From Pseudomonas fluorescens (GTDB taxonomy: Bacteria; Pseudomonadota; Gammaproteobacteria; Pseudomonadales; Pseudomonadaceae), in NCBI RefSeq assembly GCF_000967965.1, contig NZ_LACC01000003.1, positions 29,070-93,069 on the forward strand: a stretch of DNA of 64,000 nt, read 5' to 3'. This document shows positions 29,739 to 39,120 of this stretch, one piece after another (positions within the stretch are counted from its first letter, which is position 1; each line of letters starts with the position of its first letter). The notes beneath the pieces were generated by a model that was not told the DNA's origin, did no database searches, and saw only the letters and a list, made by a program, of their open reading frames with translations. Both the position numbers and the translations under genes were made by a program.

Positions 29739-31973
29739 TTATGGGCTCAAGGGTGGCGGATCGCGCCAGAAACGCCGCTCCTGGCGCATTGACCACGGTG
29801 GCTCGAAGCGTCCCAGTTGCAGACGAATGGCTCCGTGTTCGACGCTGTCGTAGATCGCCATTCCACGTTTTTGATAACGCGCAATGACCGTCGCATGCGG
29901 ATGGCCAAACGAATTGCCCTGCCCGCGGGAGATCAGCGCCCCTTTAGGTTGCAGGACATCCAGCAGGGCCATGGACGACGAACTGCGACTGCCGTGGTGT
30001 GGCGCCTGCAGCCAATCGGTGGGCACGGCCAGCGGACTGTCCAGCAAGGCCCTCTCGGCGGCGACATCAATGTCGCCACTCAACAGCAACCGCTCACCAC
30101 TGGCCTCGATCAGCAGGACACAGGAGTTCTGGTTACTGTCGCCGGCCAATGGCCAGTGCCAAAGTTGGAAATCGACTTCATCCCAGGTCCATTGCCGACC
30201 GCTCTCACACTTCTCGGCCTGCAACTCCATAGGCAAGTCTGACGGCTCACCACTGACCACCTGTTCCACCGGCAAGCCCTTGGCAATCGCCCGGGCACCG
30301 CCGGCATGATCGGCGTGGGCGTGGCTGATCAGCATCAGGTCGAGCCCCTTCACCCCCAGTTTGCGCAATGCCGGCAGCACTACCCGCTCCCCTTGGTCGA
30401 GTTCACCGAAACGCGGTCCGGCGTCATACAGCAACGTGTGATGCCGAGTGCGCACCAGGATCGCCAAGCCCTGCCCCACATCCAGTTGCCAGACTTCGGC
30501 CATGCCCTCCTGCAACATCGGCCTGGGCGAAAAAACCAACATCAACAGCATGGGCCACCCCAACGGGCGCATCGGCAAGCCTCGCGGCAGTAATAGCAAA
30601 AAAGCACCAATGGCACCGATTACCCAGGCCCATAGCGGGACTGCCGCGGGCACCCACGCGGGAATCTGGCCGGAGACGACCCCCAGCCCCCTGAACCACC
30701 ATTCGATCAGGCCGCCCGCCAGCCACAGCAATTTTTCACCCAGGTAAGGCACCGGCAGCAACAGTGTCCCGAGCAACGCCGGTGGCAGGACCACCAGACT
30801 GATCCAGGGCACCGCGAACAAATTGGCCAGTGGCCCGCTGAGACTGATTGGTAACCCCAGTGCCAGTAACAACGGGCACAGTCCGATTGCAATCAGCCAC
30901 TGGGCACGGGTCCAGGTCTGCCACCAACGCCAAGGCCCCAATCGTCCGCCGAAGGTCAATATCAAGACTGCCACGGCCGCGAAAGACAGCCAGAAACCAG
31001 GCTGAAGACTCGCCAGCGGCTCCAGCAGCAAAATGCCGTCGAGTGCCAACAACAGTGGCCACCATGCACCAAGATGACGGAACCGCAGACGCCACAACAA
31101 CACCATTGCAATCATCAGGCAGGCCCGCCGCACCGGCACCTCGAAACCGGCCAGCATCCCGTAACCGAGTGCAGCGGCGAATGCCAGGCCACACGCCCAG
31201 GGCAACCATGGTAGACGGCTCGGCCATAACCCAAAGCGGGCCAGGCCGGCGATCAGCAGATACACGACGCCCGCCAATAATCCGATGTGCTGCCCGGAAA
31301 TCACCAACAGATGCACCGTGCCGGTGTCCTGCAATACCTGCCAGTCTTCACGACTCAGCCCGGCGCCGTCCCCGAGTACCAACGCCGTCAACGCGCCGCT
31401 TCGCCCTTGGGCATCCACCGCCAGCAAACGCTGACGGATTACATCGCGCCAAGCCCATCGGGCTGGCGCAAGGCGCTCGCCCTGCTTGACCGTCCCGGTC
31501 GCGCCAATGCGTTGTGCCAGCAACCAGGCCTGGTAATCGAAGGCCTGCGGATTGAGGAGCCCGACCGGGCGCTTCAACTTGACCGCCAGGCGCCAGCGTT
31601 CACCACTGTTCACCGGCGGCCCGCCATACCAGGCCAAACGCATTTGCCGCGGCAGCCGGGTACGTCGGGACTGTATGTCGGTCAATTCGAATCGCACGAC
31701 ACCGTCGTCATGCCGGGGCAAGCCCGTGACCCGCCCTTCGACCCAGCGGGTTTCTCCGTCCAGCGCCGGCGGCAACCGGTCATCCAGCGCCCACTGCGCA
31801 TTCACGCAGGCCCAACTCAAGCCGAACAGGTAAAACGCCACCGGATAGGTCCTGAACGGCAGCAACATCAAACCCGCCACCGGCATCGCCAGCCACAACC
31901 AGACCGGCGGTAATGCCGGTAAAAAACGCAAGGTCAACAGACCCAACGCCAGCGCCATCATCCCTGTGCGCAT
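29739..31973 (-). CDS. comEC: ComEC/Rec2 DNA-uptake channel protein
   Basis: A polytopic protein of about 744 residues that carries single-stranded DNA across the inner membrane during natural transformation. It has an N-terminal DUF4131 region, a central competence domain with many membrane helices (HLLVISGQHIGLLAG), and a C-terminal metallo-beta-lactamase domain with LISHAHADHAGG. The start is uncertain: MRTGMMAL at 31973 is used, with an upstream ATG at 32042 also possible. The gene looks intact. Uptake would also need a type IV pilus, whose genes are not in this window. Confidence 0.9.
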   Translation of the reverse strand: MRTGMMALALGLLTLRFLPALPPVWLWLAMPVAGLMLLPFRTYPVAFYLFGLSWACVNAQWALDDRLPPALDGETRWVEGRVTGLPRHDDGVVRFELTDIQSRRTRLPRQMRLAWYGGPPVNSGERWRLAVKLKRPVGLLNPQAFDYQAWLLAQRIGATGTVKQGERLAPARWAWRDVIRQRLLAVDAQGRSGALTALVLGDGAGLSREDWQVLQDTGTVHLLVISGQHIGLLAGVVYLLIAGLARFGLWPSRLPWLPWACGLAFAAALGYGMLAGFEVPVRRACLMIAMVLLWRLRFRHLGAWWPLLLALDGILLLEPLASLQPGFWLSFAAVAVLILTFGGRLGPWRWWQTWTRAQWLIAIGLCPLLLALGLPISLSGPLANLFAVPWISLVVLPPALLGTLLLPVPYLGEKLLWLAGGLIEWWFRGLGVVSGQIPAWVPAAVPLWAWVIGAIGAFLLLLPRGLPMRPLGWPMLLMLVFSPRPMLQEGMAEVWQLDVGQGLAILVRTRHHTLLYDAGPRFGELDQGERVVLPALRKLGVKGLDLMLISHAHADHAGGARAIAKGLPVEQVVSGEPSDLPMELQAEKCESGRQWTWDEVDFQLWHWPLAGDSNQNSCVLLIEASGERLLLSGDIDVAAERALLDSPLAVPTDWLQAPHHGSRSSSSMALLDVLQPKGALISRGQGNSFGHPHATVIARYQKRGMAIYDSVEHGAIRLQLGRFEPPWSMRQERRFWRDPPPLSP

Positions 31974-32107
31974 AAGCCCGTCCTTGAGAGTACCCTCAAG
32001 GCTTAGCCCGCCCTTCGCCTGGGCGTCGTCAATAATTGTCACAAAGTCTGAATGGGCAGTTCATAGAATCCAGACATACTTGCCGCCTTGACCGACCGAG
32101 AAGCCTT

Positions 32108-32623
32108 ATGCCCCGGCGCTTATTCAAACGTTACATGCCAGATCCGATGAGCATCAGGGATCACAAATCCTTACGCTTTCTCGGCACGCTGTTGCATGAC
32201 CCGAACCTGTGGCACCTCAACCGCCACTCCGTTGCCCGCGCCATGGCGGTGGGCTTGTTCGCCGCGTTCCTGCCGATCCCGCTGCAGATGCTGCTGGCGG
32301 CAATCCTCGCCATCATCGTGCGCGGCAACATGCCGATTGCCGTGAGCCTGGTCTGGCTGACCAACCCGATCACCATGCCCGCCGTGTTCTTCTGCACCTA
32401 TCAGGCCGGAGCCTGGCTGATGGACGTTCCCGCCCGGCAGTTGCCGGACTCACTGACCTGGGAATGGATCAGGGGTGAGATCTCGACCTTGTGGCAACCG
32501 TTTCTGCTGGGCTCGGTGGTAACGGGGCTGGCACTCGGTGCGCTGGCCTACTTCCTGGTGATGATGTATTGGCGCTGGTGGGTGGCCAGGCAATGGAAGC
32601 GGCGCAAGAAGAGCCGGATGTGA
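32108..32623 (+). CDS. DUF2062 membrane protein
   Basis: A 171-residue protein with DUF2062 features: HSVARAMAVGLFAAFLPIPLQMLLA and LVWLTNPITMPAVFF, and three membrane helices (about 47-75, 85-105 and 140-165). The C-terminus is strongly basic (WRWWVARQWKRRKK). The function is unestablished. I chose the ATG at 32108 because the conserved region begins there. It is divergent from comEC. Confidence 0.87.
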   Translation: MPRRLFKRYMPDPMSIRDHKSLRFLGTLLHDPNLWHLNRHSVARAMAVGLFAAFLPIPLQMLLAAILAIIVRGNMPIAVSLVWLTNPITMPAVFFCTYQAGAWLMDVPARQLPDSLTWEWIRGEISTLWQPFLLGSVVTGLALGALAYFLVMMYWRWWVARQWKRRKKSRM

Positions 32624-32629
32624 GAATGC

Positions 32630-32661
32630 AAAACGGCCTCCACTTGGGAGGCCGTTTTTTT
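32630..32661 (+). terminator. Terminator after the DUF2062 gene
   Basis: AAACGGCCTCC and GGAGGCCGTTTTTTT form a stem of about 10 bp with a T-run, just after the stop codon. Confidence 0.88.
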
Positions 32662-32719
32662 CGGTGTCTGGGCTGACGCCATCGCTGGCAAGCCAGCTCC
32701 TACAAAGGTTTGCTGCGGG

Positions 32720-33499
32720 TCAGGTACGCATCCCACGCCCGCTGACCAGCAACCGCGCACTACCGAGATACAGCACTGCGGTCGCGACCAGCATGAAGGC
32801 GATGGCCACGCTGATGCGGATATCCGATACCCCGAGGATGCCGTAACGGAACGCGTTGACCATGTGCAGCACCGGGTTGGCCAGGGACACGGTCTGCCAG
32901 AACGGCGGCAGCAAGGTGATCGAGTAGAAGACCCCGCCCAGGTAGGTCAGTGGCGTCAGCACGAAAGTCGGAATAATCGAAATGTCATCGAAGTTGCGCG
33001 CAAACACGGCGTTGATGAAGCCCAGCAGCGAGAAGATCGTTGCGGTCAGCACCACCACCAGAATGGTCACGCCCAGGTGATGCACCTGCAAGTGAGTGAA
33101 GAACAGCGACAGCAGGGTCACGATGATCCCCACCATCAACCCGCGCAGCACACCGCCCAGGGTGTAGCCGATCAGAATGGTGTGCGGCGACAGCGGCGAG
33201 ACCATCAGTTCTTCGATGGAACGCTGGAACTTGCTGCCGAAGAAGCTCGACACCACGTTGCCGTAGGAGTTGGTGATCACCGACATCATGATCAGCCCCG
33301 GCACGATGTACTCCATATAAGTGAAGCCACCCATGTCGCCGATCTGCCGACCGATCAGATTACCGAAGATCACGAAGTACAGGACCATGGTGATGGCCGG
33401 CGGCAGCAAGGTCTGCGGCCAGATCCGGGTGAAGCGCCGGACTTCACGGTAAACGATGGTGTTGAGGGCAACAAGGTTGGGGCGCAGCTCGGAACTCAT
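32720..33499 (-). CDS. ABC-2 type transporter permease (YadH-like)
   Basis: A 259-residue permease with six predicted membrane helices and the ABC-2 signature near YMEYIVPGLIMMSVITNS. The N-terminus begins MSSELRPNLVALNTIVYREVRRF. The ATG overlaps the ATPase stop (ATGA), which indicates a two-gene exporter. The family includes drug and polysaccharide/lipid exporters; the substrate cannot be told here. Confidence 0.88.
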   Translation of the reverse strand: MSSELRPNLVALNTIVYREVRRFTRIWPQTLLPPAITMVLYFVIFGNLIGRQIGDMGGFTYMEYIVPGLIMMSVITNSYGNVVSSFFGSKFQRSIEELMVSPLSPHTILIGYTLGGVLRGLMVGIIVTLLSLFFTHLQVHHLGVTILVVVLTATIFSLLGFINAVFARNFDDISIIPTFVLTPLTYLGGVFYSITLLPPFWQTVSLANPVLHMVNAFRYGILGVSDIRISVAIAFMLVATAVLYLGSARLLVSGRGMRT

Positions 33500-34428
33500 A
33501 CCGCCACCTTCGACAGATTTTTCTCCACCAGGGACACGAACAACTCCTCGAGGCGATTGGTTTTGTTGCGCAGGCTCAGCACTTCGATGTTCTGCTGCGC
33601 CAACTGGGTGAACAGCGCGGTGATGCCCATGGACTTCTCCACCTGGACTTCCAGGGTGTGGCTGTCGATCAGCCGGGACGGGTAGCCGAGCAACTGTGGC
33701 GCCACTTGCAACGTGTTCTTCATATCCAGCAGGAACGTTTCCACATGCAATTGGCCGAGCAACTGCTTCATGCTGGTGTTCTCGACAATGGTGCCGTGAT
33801 CGATGATGCCGATGTTGCGGCACAACTGCTCAGCCTCCTCCAGGTAGTGGGTGGTGAGGATGATGGTGATGCCTTTCTGGTTCAGCTCGGTGAGGAAGCT
33901 CCACATCGAGCGACGCAGTTCGATGTCCACCCCGGCAGTCGGTTCGTCGAGGATCAGCAGGCGCGGTTCATGTACCAGCGCGCGGGCGATCATCAGGCGA
34001 CGCTTCATGCCGCCGGACAGCGAGCGCGACGGCACGTCCTTCTTGTCCCACAGGCCGAGCTGGGTCAGGTACTGTTCGGCGCGTTCCTTGGCAATTTTCG
34101 CCGGGATGCCGTAGTAGCCGGCCTGGGTCACGACGATGTCGAAGGTCTTTTCGAACTGGTTGAAGTTGAATTCCTGAGGCACCACGCCGATGGAGCGCTT
34201 GAGCTGCGCAGGATTCCTGTCCAGGTCGTGACCGAAGATATTCACTGTGCCGCTGGTCTTGTTCACCAGGGTCGAGAGAATGCCGATGGTCGTGGATTTG
34301 CCGGCGCCGTTGGGGCCGAGCAAAGCGAAAAAGTCACCTTCGGCGACATCCAGATCGATACCACTCAAGGCCTGGAAACCGTTGCCGTAGGTTTTGGTTA
34401 GCTGCCGGATGGACAGAGCGGAACTCAT
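33496..34428 (-). CDS. ABC transporter ATP-binding protein (YadG-like)
   Basis: A 310-residue ATPase. Walker A is GPNGAGKST, the signature motif is LSGGMKRR, Walker B is LLILDEPTAG, and the H-loop is TTHYLEE. The C-terminal extension beyond residue 230 is a DUF4162-like region. I chose the start MSSALSIRQLTKTYG at 34428. It is co-transcribed with the permease it overlaps. Confidence 0.92.
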   Translation of the reverse strand: MSSALSIRQLTKTYGNGFQALSGIDLDVAEGDFFALLGPNGAGKSTTIGILSTLVNKTSGTVNIFGHDLDRNPAQLKRSIGVVPQEFNFNQFEKTFDIVVTQAGYYGIPAKIAKERAEQYLTQLGLWDKKDVPSRSLSGGMKRRLMIARALVHEPRLLILDEPTAGVDIELRRSMWSFLTELNQKGITIILTTHYLEEAEQLCRNIGIIDHGTIVENTSMKQLLGQLHVETFLLDMKNTLQVAPQLLGYPSRLIDSHTLEVQVEKSMGITALFTQLAQQNIEVLSLRNKTNRLEELFVSLVEKNLSKVAV

Positions 34429-34560
34429 ATCTGATTTACGCACCAAGAAGGGAAGAAAGGGGTAAGTATGGGCGGCGGCGAACAATACAACCGCAGCGAC
34501 CTGGCACAATGGTGCTTGTCGCCGCCACACAAGTACAGTCAAGCGTGTCGATAGTGAGTA

Positions 34561-35184
34561 TTAAGTCAACGCGGTCATGACCGCCTTTTGATACGCCGGA
34601 CGCTGTTTCAACCGGGCATACCAGGCTTGCAGATGAGGTTGCGGCGCACGTTCGATCGGCATCTCGAACCAGGCATAAATGAAACTGCCCAGGGGAATAT
34701 CACCCATGCCGATCTCGTTTCCGGACAGGTAGGGCTTGTTCGCCAACGCCTGATCGGCCATCGCCAGCAGCGTGTCGCATTCCTTGATCGCCGCCTTGAT
34801 GGCGGTCCAGTCCTGCTGGTCTGCCGGGGTACGCAGCACACCCCAGAACACAGTACGGAACGGGCCGGCAAAGCTTGAGGTGGTCCAGTCCATCCACTTG
34901 TCGGCAGTGGCGCGGGCCTTGAGATTGTTCGGGTACCAGGCCGTGCCGTCGGCATGCAAGGCCATCAGGTAACGCACGATGGCGTTGGATTCCCACAACA
35001 CAAAACCGTCGTCTTCAATGACAGGCACGCGGCCATTGGGATTCATGGCGCGGTATTCGGGCGTATCGACGACACCAAAGGCGCCACCGGCATCAATCGC
35101 CTCATAGGCCAGTCCCAGTTCTTCGGCGGCCCACAATGGTTTTCTGACATTCGATGAGTTTTTCCGACCCCAGATCTTCAGCAT
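34561..35184 (-). CDS. Glutathione S-transferase family protein
   Basis: A 207-residue two-domain GST. The thioredoxin-like N-domain begins MLKIWGRKNSSNVRKPLWAA, with the likely catalytic Ser in the NSSNVRK motif. The glutathione-binding VPVIEDDGFVLWESNAI follows, then a helical C-domain. The substrate is unknown. It sits alone, 43 bp upstream of the transglutaminase-like gene's end on the same strand, and 132 bp from the ABC genes. Confidence 0.9.
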   Translation of the reverse strand: MLKIWGRKNSSNVRKPLWAAEELGLAYEAIDAGGAFGVVDTPEYRAMNPNGRVPVIEDDGFVLWESNAIVRYLMALHADGTAWYPNNLKARATADKWMDWTTSSFAGPFRTVFWGVLRTPADQQDWTAIKAAIKECDTLLAMADQALANKPYLSGNEIGMGDIPLGSFIYAWFEMPIERAPQPHLQAWYARLKQRPAYQKAVMTALT

Positions 35185-35227
35185 GACCGCCTCTTTTTCG
35201 GTAAGTGGGCAGGCAGCATACGCCGGA

Positions 35228-35887
35228 TCAGGCGCGACTCAAATCGCTCTGCATGTCGCCCAGCAACGGTTGCTGCTGCTCACCGAACAGGTGCGGATAG
35301 CATTTTTCCAGGTGTTCGAAAAAGAACACTTCAGGTACGTCGGCGAACTGGCCGTGATCGACGAGGTACTCCATCAGCTTCGCGCCATCGCGGTTGAACG
35401 GATGAAAAACGCTGTCGTTGACCCCGTCGAATTCCAGCGGCGCCACATTGAACAGGTCGCAGAGTTTGCGGTTGAACGCTGGCGTCGCCTTGACCCAACG
35501 ATCCCGCAGATAAAACTCGGTGTAGCCGTGCATGGCGAACATGTCGCTCTTGAGCAACTCAAGCAGCCGTGGCGTCGACAGATGATTGCGCACATCCGCC
35601 AGGCCGATCCGCGCGGGAATCCCGCAATGCCGTGCTGCACCTGCCAGCAACGTGGCCTTGGGCACGCAGTAACTCTCCCCGGCCGCCAGCGCATAACTGC
35701 CGCGCAGGGTCTGCGGATCGCGACTGAAGGTGTACGGGTTGTAGCGCACCGCTTCGCGCACGGCGTAATAAAGACTGATCGCCTGCTCCAGCGGATCGCG
35801 ACTGGCGCCACGGTGCTTTTCGGCGAACTCCACCACGGACGGATGGTCACTATCGATGAAGCGGCCGGGACTCAGATACTCGTGCAT
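35228..35887 (-). CDS. Transglutaminase-like superfamily protein
   Basis: A 219-residue protein with a transglutaminase-like Cys-His-Asp core. The likely nucleophile is Cys75 in GESYCVPKATLLAG, His is near 120 in AMHGYTEFYL, and the Asp follows in the DRWVKATPAF segment. The N-terminus MHEYLSPGRFIDSDHP is conserved. The substrate is unknown. Start: ATG at 35887; the frame remains open antisense through the fadE gene for another 1.6 kb, which I treat as spurious. Confidence 0.85.
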   Translation of the reverse strand: MHEYLSPGRFIDSDHPSVVEFAEKHRGASRDPLEQAISLYYAVREAVRYNPYTFSRDPQTLRGSYALAAGESYCVPKATLLAGAARHCGIPARIGLADVRNHLSTPRLLELLKSDMFAMHGYTEFYLRDRWVKATPAFNRKLCDLFNVAPLEFDGVNDSVFHPFNRDGAKLMEYLVDHGQFADVPEVFFFEHLEKCYPHLFGEQQQPLLGDMQSDLSRA

Positions 35888-36136
35888 GAGAATAATCTCC
35901 TGGGGAAGCCCCGAGTCTAGCGAGAGCTTCAGCACAGAGATAACGACGTTTCGGCCAAACTTGGGCGCTTTGCCGCTCGCTCGATGAACGCTTTTCCCAC
36001 GTGTGCGGCCCATTTGTCGCACGAAAATCATCCGGGGTTTCCCACGATTCCAATCACATCGTTCCAACCAGCCTGTTTCGCGGATGCCGTCTAAGCTCTG
36101 TGGGCTGGTTCGCCCTGGTTTCACGGAGGAATGAAT

Positions 36137-38584
36137 ATGCTGTTGTTGTGGATACTGGTTCTGCTGGTCGGGATTGCCTATTTGGCCCACCGCCGCATCG
36201 CCCCGCTGCCCGCCTTGGTCATCGTGGCCATCTATGTCGTGGCCATGGGCGCTTTCAGCCGCGCGCCGGGCTGGTTGCTGCTGGTTTACTGGGTACTGAT
36301 CGCCGCCGTCGCAGCCCCCCTGCTGCTGCCCGACCTGCGCCGCAAACTGTTCAGCGCGCCGATGTTCAACTGGTTCCAGAAAACCCTGCCGCCCATGTCG
36401 CAAACCGAACGCGATGCCATCGACGCCGGCACGGTCTGGTGGGACGGCGAACTGTTCAGCGGCCGTCCGGACTGGAGCAAACTGCTGTCCTATCCCAAGG
36501 CGCAATTGAATGAAGAGGAACAGGCTTTCATCGATGGGCCGACCGAAACACTCTGCGCCATGGTCAGTGAATGGCAGCTCGGTCAAACCATGGACCTGCC
36601 GCCGCAAGCCTGGACCTTCATCAAGGACAACGGCTTTTTCGCCCTGATCATCCCCAAGGAGTTTGGTGGCAAGGGCTTCTCCGCCTACGCCCACTCGCAA
36701 GTGGCGATGAAACTGGCGAGCCACAGCGGCGACCTCGCCTCCACCGTGATGGTCCCCAACTCCCTCGGCCCGGCCGAACTGTTGCTGCATTACGGCACCG
36801 ACGAACAACGCAATCATTACCTGCCTCGCCTGGCGCGCGGCGACGACATCCCGTGCTTTGCACTGACCGGTCCGCTGGCCGGCTCCGACGCCGGCGGCAT
36901 GCCGGACTCCGGGGTGATCTGCAAAGGAGAATGGGAGGGCCAGGAAGTCCTCGGCCTGCGACTGAACTGGGAAAAGCGCTACATCACCCTCGGCCCGGTG
37001 GCCACCCTCCTCGGCCTGGCTTTCAAGGCCTACGATCCGGATCACCTGCTGGGCGACAAGGAAGACCTGGGCATCAGCCTGGCGCTGATTCCAACTGACA
37101 TCGCCGGTGTCGAGATCGGCCGCCGGCATCTGCCGTTGGGCGCCGCATTCATGAATGGCCCGAACTCCGGCAAGGACGTGTTCGTCCCGCTGGAGTTCCT
37201 CATCGGCGGCCAGGAAATGCTCGGCAAAGGCTGGATGATGCTGATGAATTGCCTGTCGGTCGGGCGTTCGATTTCCCTGCCGGCGGTGGGCACCGGCATG
37301 GCCAAGTTCACCAGCCTGGTCACGGGCCAATACGCTCAGGTTCGCGAGCAGTTCAATGTGCCAATTGCTTCGTTCGAAGGCATCCAGGAAGCCATGGCAC
37401 GCATTGGCGGCAACGCCTGGATGATGGACGCCGCCCGCATGCTGACCGCCAATGCGGTCGATCTGGGCGAGAAACCGTCGGTGCTGTCGGCGATTCTCAA
37501 GTACCACCTGACCGAACGCGGCCGCGACTGCATCAGCGATGCCATGGATGTGCACGGCGGCAAGGCGATCATCATGGGGCCGAACAACTACCTTGGTCGC
37601 AAATGGAACGGCGCGCCGATTTTCATCACCGTCGAAGGCGCGAACATTCTTTCACGCAACCTGATGATCTTCGGCCAGGGCGCGATTCGCTGCCATCCCT
37701 TCGTGCTCAAGGAAATGGCCCTCGCCGGCCGTGAAGACAAGGATCAGGCGCTCAGAGAGTTCGATGAGCTGCTGCTCAAGCACATCGGTTTCGCCGTGGG
37801 CAACGCCGCCAGTACGCTGGTGCTCAATCTCGGTTTCGGGCACCTGGAACACACCCCGGGCGACAAACTCAGCCAGGGTTATTTCCGCGCCCTCAACCGT
37901 CAGGCCGCTGCATTCGCTCTGCTCGCCGACCTCAGCATGATGTTGCTGGGCGGCGCACTGAAACGCCGCGAACGCCTGTCCGCACGACTGGGCGACGTAC
38001 TGAGCAACCTTTACCTGGCGTCCGCCGCACTCAAGCGCTACAACGACCTCGACTCACCGCAGTACATGACACCACTGGTGGCCTGGGCCATGGAAGAAAG
38101 CCTCGGCCAAGCGGAACGGGCCATGGATGAACTGCTGAGCAACTTCCCGAACAAAGTCGTCGGCTGCCTGTTGCGAGTGATCGTGTTCCCGTTCGGTCGC
38201 CGACACAAAGGGCCATCGGACAAACTCGGTGCCGAAGTCGCTGGGGTGATTGGCCGCGCCAAGGGCGACCCGGCACTGGAGGAAGTGCTCCTGGGTTGCT
38301 ACCGCCCGCAAGGGAGCGACGATCCGGTCGGCGCATTGCAACACGCCTGCAATCTGTTGAGCGCCGCACAGCCGTTGCAGAAGAAGTTGCATGTGGCACT
38401 CAAGAGTGGCCAGGTCAAACCGGTGGCCGGCGAGTCGGTGATCGATGCTGCCCTCGAAGCTGGCGTGTTGCAACCGGTGGAAGCCCAAACCCTGCGTGAA
38501 GCCGAGGCGGCCCGGCGCAAGGTGATCGATGTCGATGACTTTGACCAGGAGGCCTTGGTACTGGCCGAGGGAAAAGTCCGCTGA
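36137..38584 (+). CDS. fadE: Acyl-CoA dehydrogenase, FadE type
   Basis: An 815-residue FadE-like dehydrogenase, the first oxidation of fatty acid beta-oxidation. Two N-terminal membrane helices (about 1-60) anchor it, followed by the acyl-CoA dehydrogenase core with FALTGPLAGSDAGG (FAD contact), DAMDVHGGKAIIMGP and a C-terminal DUF1974 region. I chose the ATG at 36137, six bases after GGAGGA; the ATG two codons upstream abuts the ribosome site. Length matches E. coli FadE (814). Confidence 0.93.
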   Translation: MLLLWILVLLVGIAYLAHRRIAPLPALVIVAIYVVAMGAFSRAPGWLLLVYWVLIAAVAAPLLLPDLRRKLFSAPMFNWFQKTLPPMSQTERDAIDAGTVWWDGELFSGRPDWSKLLSYPKAQLNEEEQAFIDGPTETLCAMVSEWQLGQTMDLPPQAWTFIKDNGFFALIIPKEFGGKGFSAYAHSQVAMKLASHSGDLASTVMVPNSLGPAELLLHYGTDEQRNHYLPRLARGDDIPCFALTGPLAGSDAGGMPDSGVICKGEWEGQEVLGLRLNWEKRYITLGPVATLLGLAFKAYDPDHLLGDKEDLGISLALIPTDIAGVEIGRRHLPLGAAFMNGPNSGKDVFVPLEFLIGGQEMLGKGWMMLMNCLSVGRSISLPAVGTGMAKFTSLVTGQYAQVREQFNVPIASFEGIQEAMARIGGNAWMMDAARMLTANAVDLGEKPSVLSAILKYHLTERGRDCISDAMDVHGGKAIIMGPNNYLGRKWNGAPIFITVEGANILSRNLMIFGQGAIRCHPFVLKEMALAGREDKDQALREFDELLLKHIGFAVGNAASTLVLNLGFGHLEHTPGDKLSQGYFRALNRQAAAFALLADLSMMLLGGALKRRERLSARLGDVLSNLYLASAALKRYNDLDSPQYMTPLVAWAMEESLGQAERAMDELLSNFPNKVVGCLLRVIVFPFGRRHKGPSDKLGAEVAGVIGRAKGDPALEEVLLGCYRPQGSDDPVGALQHACNLLSAAQPLQKKLHVALKSGQVKPVAGESVIDAALEAGVLQPVEAQTLREAEAARRKVIDVDDFDQEALVLAEGKVR

Positions 38585-38599
38585 TCCCTTCAAACATGT

Positions 38600-38639
38600 A
38601 AAAACGGGCGCGGGCGCTTTATACTCCCGCGCCCGTTTT
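38600..38639 (+). terminator. Terminator after fadE
   Basis: AAAACGGGCGCGGG and CCCGCGCCCGTTTT form a 14-bp stem around an 11-nt loop. It lies 19 bp before the start of the next gene, and the loop contains TATACT, a -10-like sequence. Confidence 0.82.
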
Positions 38640-38658
38640 GCTCTTGAGGACTTATCTC

Positions 38659-39066
38659 GTGTCCAACATCGTTGCCGATCATCTCGTTTTACTCGACCAC
38701 CTGCGCAGCATCCTGGTCGCCGTAGGTGAGGCCGAGCAGGTTCCCGAAGAAAGCCATGCCTTGTTCCTTGAGCGCTTCGACGAGCTGCTGGCGTCACTGC
38801 CGATCGATCCGATCGAAAGCCAATACCTGGGCCAGGACATCCTGACTCAAGTCATTTCCCGTTATCCGCAAATCGCCCACCTGATTCCACGGGATCTGCT
38901 GTGGTATTTCGCCGGTGACTGCCTGCACTACTTGTCCGATGAAGAAATCGACCTGTATCAGGCACTGGAAGAGCGCCGCTTCGAAGCCGAACAGAACGAC
39001 GAACCTTTCGACTGGAACCAGGAAAAGCAGCTGCTGGCGCTTTCGAACCAGGACAGCAAGCACTGA
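38659..39066 (+). CDS. Conserved acidic protein of unknown function
   Basis: A 135-residue acidic, soluble protein that I do not assign to a named family. The GTG at 38659 gives MSNIVADHLVLLDHLRSIL; GAGGA lies 8 bases upstream and the homology-like region starts here, so a 21-bp longer frame from ATG is less likely. It is rich in Asp and Glu, especially in the second half (DEEIDLYQALEERR), and helical. It follows fadE by 74 bp, but a strong terminator intervenes. Confidence 0.75.
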   Translation: MSNIVADHLVLLDHLRSILVAVGEAEQVPEESHALFLERFDELLASLPIDPIESQYLGQDILTQVISRYPQIAHLIPRDLLWYFAGDCLHYLSDEEIDLYQALEERRFEAEQNDEPFDWNQEKQLLALSNQDSKH

Positions 39067-39084
39067 TCTTCAATCAGTGATGCC

Positions 39085-39120
39085 AAAGGCCCGCATGCTT
39101 GAGCATGCGGGCCTTTTTTT
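39085..39120 (+). terminator. Terminator after the small acidic protein gene
   Basis: AAAGGCCCGCATGCT and AGCATGCGGGCCTTTTTTT form a near-perfect hairpin with a T-run. Confidence 0.92.

Noticed and set aside
35888..37555. A long open extension upstream of the transglutaminase-like gene, antisense to fadE
   Set aside because: The conserved protein starts at MHEYL (35887); the extension is a by-product of fadE codon bias.
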